Source of the DNA: Kluyvera ascorbata ATCC 33433
GTDB taxonomy: Bacteria; Pseudomonadota; Gammaproteobacteria; Enterobacterales; Enterobacteriaceae
Assembly: GCF_000735365.1 (NCBI RefSeq)
Contig: NZ_JMPL01000010.1
Span: 1-64,000, forward strand
Direction: 5' to 3'
DNA: 64,000 bases
Shown here: positions 56,838 to 64,000 of the stretch, piece after piece
Position numbering within the stretch: the first letter of the stretch is position 1
Layout: every line of letters begins with the position of its first letter
The notes under the pieces: model-generated
Database searches by the model: none
What the model saw: only the letters and a program-made list of their open reading frames with translations
What the model was told of the DNA's origin: nothing
Program-made: the position numbers and the translations under genes

Positions 56838-58169
56838 TTATAGGATAAAACGGCTCAGATCTTCATCTGCGACTAATGCATCCAGATGTTTGCTCACATA
56901 TTCCGCATCAATTGTGATGCTTTGACCGTTGAGGTCGCTGGCGTCATAGGAGATATCTTCCATCAGACGTTCCAGAACGGTATGCAGACGACGGGCACCG
57001 ATGTTCTCGGTGGTTTCGTTGACCTGCCATGCCGCTTCGGCGATACGCTTGATACCGGATTCGGTGAACTCGATGTTCACGCCTTCGGTGGCCATCAGCG
57101 CTTTGTACTGTACGGTAACAGAAGCATTTGGCTCGGTCAGGATACGCTCGAAGTCGCTGGTGGTCAGCGCCTGCAGCTCTACGCGAATCGGCAGACGGCC
57201 CTGTAATTCAGGGATCAGGTCAGACGGCTTCGCCACCTGGAATGCGCCGGAGGCGATAAACAGGATGTGGTCGGTTTTGACCATACCGTGTTTAGTGGAG
57301 ACGGTGCAGCCTTCAACCAGCGGCAGCAGGTCGCGCTGTACGCCTTCACGGGAAACATCCGGGCCGGAGGATTCGCCGCGCTTACAGATTTTGTCGATTT
57401 CGTCGATGAACACGATACCGTGCTGCTCAACAGCGTCGATTGCGTCTTGCTTCAGCTCTTCTGGGTTCACCAGCTTCGCTGCTTCTTCTTCAATCAGCAG
57501 CTTCATCGCATCTTTGATTTTCAGCTTGCGCGGTTTCTGCTTCTGGCCGCCCAGGTTCTGAAACATGGATTGCAGCTGGCTGGTCATCTCTTCCATGCCC
57601 GGAGGGGACATGATTTCGACGCCCATTGGCGCAGCGGCGAGATCGATCTCAATCTCTTTGTCGTCCAGCTGGCCTTCACGCAGTTTCTTGCGGAATGCCT
57701 GGCGCGCGGCGGAAGGCTCGGCCTGCTGCTCTGCCTGGCCCCAGTTGTTTTTAGCCGGTGGGATCAGCACGTCGAGAATGCGCTCTTCGGCCATCTCTTC
57801 TGCGCGGTAGCGGTTCTTATCGATAGACTGAACGCGTACCATTTTGATAGCAGAATCAGTCAGATCGCGGATGATAGAATCCACTTCTTTACCCACATAG
57901 CCCACTTCGGTGAACTTAGTGGCTTCGACTTTGATGAACGGTGCGTTGGCGAGCTTCGCCAGACGACGGGCGATTTCGGTTTTACCGACGCCGGTTGGGC
58001 CGATCATCAGAATGTTTTTCGGCGTCACTTCGTGGCGCAGCTCTTCGTCGAGCTGCATACGGCGCCAGCGGTTACGTAAGGCGATAGCAACAGAACGCTT
58101 AGCCGCGTCCTGACCGATAATGTGTTTGTTCAGCTCGCTGACAATTTCGCGTGGGGTCATTTCAGACAT
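56838..58169 (-). CDS. hslU: ATP-dependent protease ATPase subunit HslU (ClpY)
   Basis: HslU (443 residues) is the AAA+ unfoldase of the HslVU protease. Walker A is GPTGVGKT at 57-64, an inserted I-domain spans about 110-240, Walker B is IVFIDEIDK, and the C-terminal [17 protein letters not shown] and final DLSRFIL tail docks into HslV. It lies 9 bases after hslV. Heat-shock control of the pair by sigma-32 is expected. Confidence 0.98.
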   Translation of the reverse strand: MSEMTPREIVSELNKHIIGQDAAKRSVAIALRNRWRRMQLDEELRHEVTPKNILMIGPTGVGKTEIARRLAKLANAPFIKVEATKFTEVGYVGKEVDSIIRDLTDSAIKMVRVQSIDKNRYRAEEMAEERILDVLIPPAKNNWGQAEQQAEPSAARQAFRKKLREGQLDDKEIEIDLAAAPMGVEIMSPPGMEEMTSQLQSMFQNLGGQKQKPRKLKIKDAMKLLIEEEAAKLVNPEELKQDAIDAVEQHGIVFIDEIDKICKRGESSGPDVSREGVQRDLLPLVEGCTVSTKHGMVKTDHILFIASGAFQVAKPSDLIPELQGRLPIRVELQALTTSDFERILTEPNASVTVQYKALMATEGVNIEFTESGIKRIAEAAWQVNETTENIGARRLHTVLERLMEDISYDASDLNGQSITIDAEYVSKHLDALVADEDLSRFIL

Positions 58170-58178
58170 GGGAGATCC

Positions 58179-58709
58179 TTACGCCTTAGACGGTAATTCT
58201 TCAATGGTGTGGAAATGGTTGGTATAGATGCAGATGTCGCCTGCGATATCCAACGCTTTTTCAGCAATCTCGCGCGCGCTAAGCTCGGTGTTTTCCAGCA
58301 TGGCGCGGGCCGCGGCCTGGGCGTACGGGCCGCCAGAGCCGATAGCAATCAGGTCGTTTTCTGGCTGCACGACGTCACCGTTCCCGGTGATGATAAGCGA
58401 TGCGGTTTCGTCCGCGACCGCCAGCAGGGCTTCCAGCTTGCGCAGCATACGGTCGGTACGCCAGTCTTTCGCCAGCTCAACGGCGGCTTTGACCAGATGG
58501 CCCTGGTGCATTTCCAGCTTACGTTCAAACAGTTCGAACAGCGTGAAGGCGTCCGCGGTACCGCCAGCAAAACCAGCGATCACTTTGTCGTTATACAGAC
58601 GGCGGACTTTTTTCACGTTGCCTTTCATGACGGTATTGCCCAACGTGGCCTGACCATCACCGGCGATTACGACGTGGCCGTTACGGCGAACACTTACTAT
58701 TGTTGTCAC
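58179..58709 (-). CDS. hslV: ATP-dependent protease proteolytic subunit HslV (ClpQ)
   Basis: HslV (176 residues) is a threonine protease of the proteasome beta family. It starts at GTG (58709), preceded by AGGGG; after Met removal the catalytic T1 is exposed in [30 protein letters not shown] and [17 protein letters not shown] are conserved. The GTG start gives the E. coli length, while the longer upstream frame runs into the ERIC element. Confidence 0.97.
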   Translation of the reverse strand: MTTIVSVRRNGHVVIAGDGQATLGNTVMKGNVKKVRRLYNDKVIAGFAGGTADAFTLFELFERKLEMHQGHLVKAAVELAKDWRTDRMLRKLEALLAVADETASLIITGNGDVVQPENDLIAIGSGGPYAQAAARAMLENTELSAREIAEKALDIAGDICIYTNHFHTIEELPSKA

Positions 58710-58738
58710 GAGCAGACCCCTTTGTTGCAAATACGAGA

Positions 58739-58932
58739 TATACACATCATCCTTCAAGCTGCCTCTGCGTTGGCTGCGTTCACTCACCCCAGTCACGTAC
58801 TTATGTAAGCTCCTGGGGATCCGTTCTCTTGCCGCGTTACTCGGCTTACAGCCTTGCCCCTTCGGGGCCAGCGCAAGCGCTGTTCAACATGCTAAAGCAT
58901 GTTGTGATGCAGCTCGAATGATTTCGTGTATA
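58739..58932. repeat. ERIC element, long variant
   Basis: The 194-base element has inverted ends (TATACAC...CTTCAAGCTGCC and GCAGCTCGAATGATTTCGTGTATA). The core contains both well-known ERIC landmark sequences, CACCCCAGTCACGTACTT and ATGTAAGCTCCTGGGGAT. The usual ERIC is about 127 bases, so this copy carries about 65 extra bases, including the palindromes GCCCCTTCGGGGC, CAGCGCAAGCGCTG and ACATGCTAAAGCATGT. It lies between hslV and ftsN. Confidence 0.85.
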
Positions 58933-59002
58933 GACAGGCCCCGTATCGCAGTCACGCGTACGGGGCAGAATGTAAGTATAGATGGGGGAGTTTTTGGGGG
59001 TT

Positions 59003-59968
59003 TCAACCCCCGGAGGCGAGCCTAATGCAGTTTCCGTGACCTGCCAGCTTCAGACGGGCGATGGTGTTATCGACGTTTTCTTTGCCTTTGACCGGGCCGA
59101 TGACCACGCGATTCCAGCCGTTGTTGGTGGTGATTCTGGAATCAAAGCCTTCAAACGCCAGTTGCGCACGGACGGTTTCCGCTTGCTCAGCACCTTTGAA
59201 CGAACCGCACTGTACCATCCAGCGACGATCGTCTTTTTTCTCTGGCTTCGGCGGCGGCGTCACTTCACGCACTTCCGGGATACCGTTATTGCTCTGCGCT
59301 TTTGGCTGCGAGGCGGCGGTGTGCGCTGGTGTTTGCAGCAGATCCTGATACGGCGCCTTGTTGGAGACAGTTGCCTTTGGCGCCTGCTGGGTTTGATGCG
59401 TCTGCTGAACCGGCTGCGGCGCGCGCGTTTGTGGCTGCTGTACGACCTGCTGCTGCGACCACTGCTGTTGCTGAGCCTGCTGCGCAAGGCGCTGGCGCTG
59501 CAAGGTCTGCTGGCGCTGCGCTGGCGTTTGCTCGTTCCACGGCACTTCCGTCAGCTGCGTTGGCTGCTGGCGCATATCCGCCTGCATCTGGGCCAACAGC
59601 TGGCGCTGCTCGTCGGTAAGCTGATTCGGGTTAATCACTTCCCCGCCCGCAGACGGTTCGGTTGGCGCACGAACGCCTGGCTGGCGACTTTCCAGCTCTT
59701 TGATATAGCGCCAGCGTTCTTCCGGCTTTGGCGGAAGGCCATTCCCGGTCACCTGGCGGCTCTGGAGTGCTTCAGACTCTTCTTTCTTATGGTGCGTAAT
59801 GAAGTACAAACCGCCGATAAAGACGACGACAACTGCGGCAGCAATCGCCACCATGGCAGGAGAGACTGCCGGAAAGTTACTTTGCTTTTTCCGTGTATTC
59901 CGTGAAGCGCTGTTCTTGCGCCGCGAAGGTGCCTGTTGGCTGCGGCGTACATAGTCTCGTTGTGCCAC
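59003..59968 (-). CDS. ftsN: Cell division protein FtsN
   Basis: FtsN (321 residues) triggers constriction by activating FtsA and FtsQLB-FtsWI. It has a short basic cytosolic tail (MAQRDYVRRSQQAPSRRKNS, the FtsA-binding part), one membrane helix (about 34-54), a periplasmic essential helix region (about 70-120), a long Gln/Pro/Ala linker (about 120-240) and a C-terminal SPOR domain (WMVQCGSFKGAEQAETVRAQ...GHGNCIRLASGG). It lies downstream of cytR on the same strand. Confidence 0.97.
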   Translation of the reverse strand: MAQRDYVRRSQQAPSRRKNSASRNTRKKQSNFPAVSPAMVAIAAAVVVVFIGGLYFITHHKKEESEALQSRQVTGNGLPPKPEERWRYIKELESRQPGVRAPTEPSAGGEVINPNQLTDEQRQLLAQMQADMRQQPTQLTEVPWNEQTPAQRQQTLQRQRLAQQAQQQQWSQQQVVQQPQTRAPQPVQQTHQTQQAPKATVSNKAPYQDLLQTPAHTAASQPKAQSNNGIPEVREVTPPPKPEKKDDRRWMVQCGSFKGAEQAETVRAQLAFEGFDSRITTNNGWNRVVIGPVKGKENVDNTIARLKLAGHGNCIRLASGG

Positions 59969-60066
59969 TATCGTTTCGCTGTCTTTTTCCGTTAGTTAGC
60001 CCGACATGTTACTTAAGCGACGGGGCTTTGACCAGACAAGCAAGTCCTAAAGCACCCTGCTTTACA

Positions 60067-61089
60067 TCAAATTTTGCTTGTGCTGCCACGAATGATCAGT
60101 TCGCAATCCAGCAGACGCGAACCACTATCAACAAACTGCCCGCTCAGTTGATTCAGCAACAGCAGCATGGCTTCCCGACCAATATCGAAACGTGGTTGAG
60201 AAACCGTGGTTAGCGGTGGGTCGCAAAATTCAGCCAGCGAGATGTTATCGAAGCCAATAATGGACAGGTCATCCGGGACTTTCAGCCCCTGACGTTTAGC
60301 GTAAGAGAGTGCGCCCAGCGCCATAATATCGCTGTGGCAGAAAATGGCGGTTGGTGGCTGAGGCAGCGCCAGCAGCTGTTCCAGTGCGTTAGCGCCGGCT
60401 TCATAGGTGAAGTTGCCGCGGGCGATATAGTGAGGGTCGACGGTAATACCACAGCGACGCAGCGCCTGCACGTAGCCTTGTAGACGATAATGGCACAGCG
60501 GCATCTCTTCCGGCCCGGCGATACAGGCGATGCGCTGGTGGCCGAGTTCGTGAAGATAGTTAACGGCATCAAACGAGGCGGTGAGGTTGTCGATGTGTAC
60601 CGTCGGCAGCCCCAGCTCGGGAGCAAATTCGTTGGCCATCACCATTGGCGGCAGATTGCGCTGCTCTTCAATGCTGGCGTCGAACGGCAGACGCGAACCC
60701 AGCAGCAGCATGCCGTCAATTTGCTTGGTGATGATTAAATCGATGAAGGTTTTTTCCTGCTGATTCTGGTGAGCACAGTCGCCAATCAGCACCAGATAGC
60801 CCTGTGCCGCAGCCGTCACCTCGATCCCGCGGATCACTTCGCTAAAGAAGGGATCGCAAATATCCGGAACGATAACCAGAATTGTGCGCGACTCATTGCG
60901 CTTCATGTTACGCCCCTGCATCTGCGGCAGGTAGCCCACTTCCAGCGCCGCTTGCTCCACGCGGTTACGCGTGGCCTGCGAGACTTTCTCTGGGTTCATC
61001 AATGCACGAGATACGGTTGCCGTAGAGACATTCGCTTGTAGGGCAACATCCTTCATGGTTGCGGCAACAACCGGTTTTTTAGCCTTCAC
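60067..61089 (-). CDS. cytR: Nucleoside catabolism repressor CytR
   Basis: CytR (340 residues) is a LacI-family repressor that works together with CRP at nucleoside uptake and catabolism promoters and is released by cytidine. The HTH is ATMKDVALQANVSTATVSRALMNP (about 11-33); a periplasmic-binding-like ligand domain follows. The start is GTG at 61089, with GGAG 7 bases upstream, as in E. coli; the longer frame has no support. Confidence 0.96.
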   Translation of the reverse strand: MKAKKPVVAATMKDVALQANVSTATVSRALMNPEKVSQATRNRVEQAALEVGYLPQMQGRNMKRNESRTILVIVPDICDPFFSEVIRGIEVTAAAQGYLVLIGDCAHQNQQEKTFIDLIITKQIDGMLLLGSRLPFDASIEEQRNLPPMVMANEFAPELGLPTVHIDNLTASFDAVNYLHELGHQRIACIAGPEEMPLCHYRLQGYVQALRRCGITVDPHYIARGNFTYEAGANALEQLLALPQPPTAIFCHSDIMALGALSYAKRQGLKVPDDLSIIGFDNISLAEFCDPPLTTVSQPRFDIGREAMLLLLNQLSGQFVDSGSRLLDCELIIRGSTSKI

Positions 61090-61238
61090 CTGATTTCTCC
61101 TCGCTAACTGGCGCAGGCACGTCCTATGTGACCTGACATCTGACACACTTTTATCAGATAGTTAGGGGGATCCGTTACAGAATTTTCATCAGAAATGTGA
61201 TGTTTGTTTGATTTCTAGATCCCGCTCGCAACTCTGCA

Positions 61239-63554
<2,316 letters not shown>

Positions 63555-63597
63555 TCATCGACCTATACTATTAACATCGCGTGGTGTCTGGCGTTAG

Positions 63598-63849
<252 letters not shown>

Positions 63850-63860
63850 GTTGCCAAGCG

Positions 63861-63887
63861 AAAAAGCGCCTCAGGGCGCTTTTTTTG
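63861..63887 (+). terminator. rpmE terminator
   Basis: AAAAAGCGCC-TCAG-GGCGCTTTTTTT starts about 11 bases after rpmE. Confidence 0.93.
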
Positions 63888-64000
63888 TGCCCGAAAAACG
63901 GCGCTGCTTTCCGCCTATCTTTATAATTCATTCCATTTTATTGCTGAATGCTTTTTTTAATAAATAAGAAAAATATATATTTATAGCAGCGCTATTTTTA
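63888..64000. other. Window end, no gene seen
   Basis: The last 113 bases are AT-rich and hold no supported ORF or RNA. Confidence 0.6.

Overview
This window is chromosomal DNA of a gamma-proteobacterium of the family Enterobacteriaceae. Gene order and protein sequences follow the Escherichia coli segment from rrfA-mobBA through polA, glnALG, typA, fdoGHI-fdhE, the rha locus, sodA, cpxRA, pfkA, hslVU and priA to rpmE. The species is not E. coli K-12. A rhamnose ABC importer, an azlCD exporter, a type II toxin-antitoxin pair and a small type VI secretion cassette sit where K-12 has yiiE/yiiF and yiiG-frv. The sequence fits Citrobacter, Enterobacter, Klebsiella and relatives, and I cannot fix the genus. 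No tRNA gene, CRISPR array, prophage or intact insertion sequence was found.

Layout. 1-297: end of an rRNA operon (23S-5S spacer, 5S rRNA, terminator, REP). 298-4361: mobAB (molybdenum cofactor nucleotide attachment), yihD, srkA-dsbA and yihG. 4362-9152: polA behind DnaA boxes, Spot 42 RNA with its 15-codon SpfP frame, engB and CsrC RNA. 9153-15985: yihI, a 60-codon ORF, hemN, yshB, then glnALG with its sigma-54 promoter and NtrC sites. 15986-20825: typA, then the overlapping yihX-yihY-dtd-fabY operon. 20849-22582: an accessory patch with an HSL-type esterase and a RelE/NadS-like toxin-antitoxin pair. 22626-29400: fdoGHI-fdhE (FdoG is read through a selenocysteine UGA) and divergent fdhD.

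29401-35545 is the most variable part. Two nearly identical DUF1471 genes form direct repeats 2,316 bp apart. Between them is an AT-rich cassette: a putative membrane-active type VI effector, two paralogous 60-residue membrane proteins (probable immunity proteins) and an orphan hcp. The 3' remnant of a second effector gene lies directly before the second immunity gene. azlCD with its XRE-cupin regulator follows, then an outer-membrane carbohydrate-type porin whose last strand is lost to a one-base frameshift.

35572-48568 is an enlarged rhamnose locus. RhaB, RhaA and RhaD convert L-rhamnose to DHAP and lactaldehyde. An iron-type alcohol dehydrogenase probably reduces lactaldehyde, and RhaM supplies the right anomer. 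Uptake is doubly provided, by the RhaT symporter and a complete ABC importer. RhaS and RhaR are the activators. 48569-64000 is core again: sodA, yiiM, cpxAR/cpxP-CpxQ, fieF, pfkA, rraA, menA, hslVU, an ERIC element, ftsN, cytR, priA and rpmE.

The best candidate for something little described is the effector/double-immunity/hcp cassette with its repeats and effector remnant. Function names there are inference from architecture.
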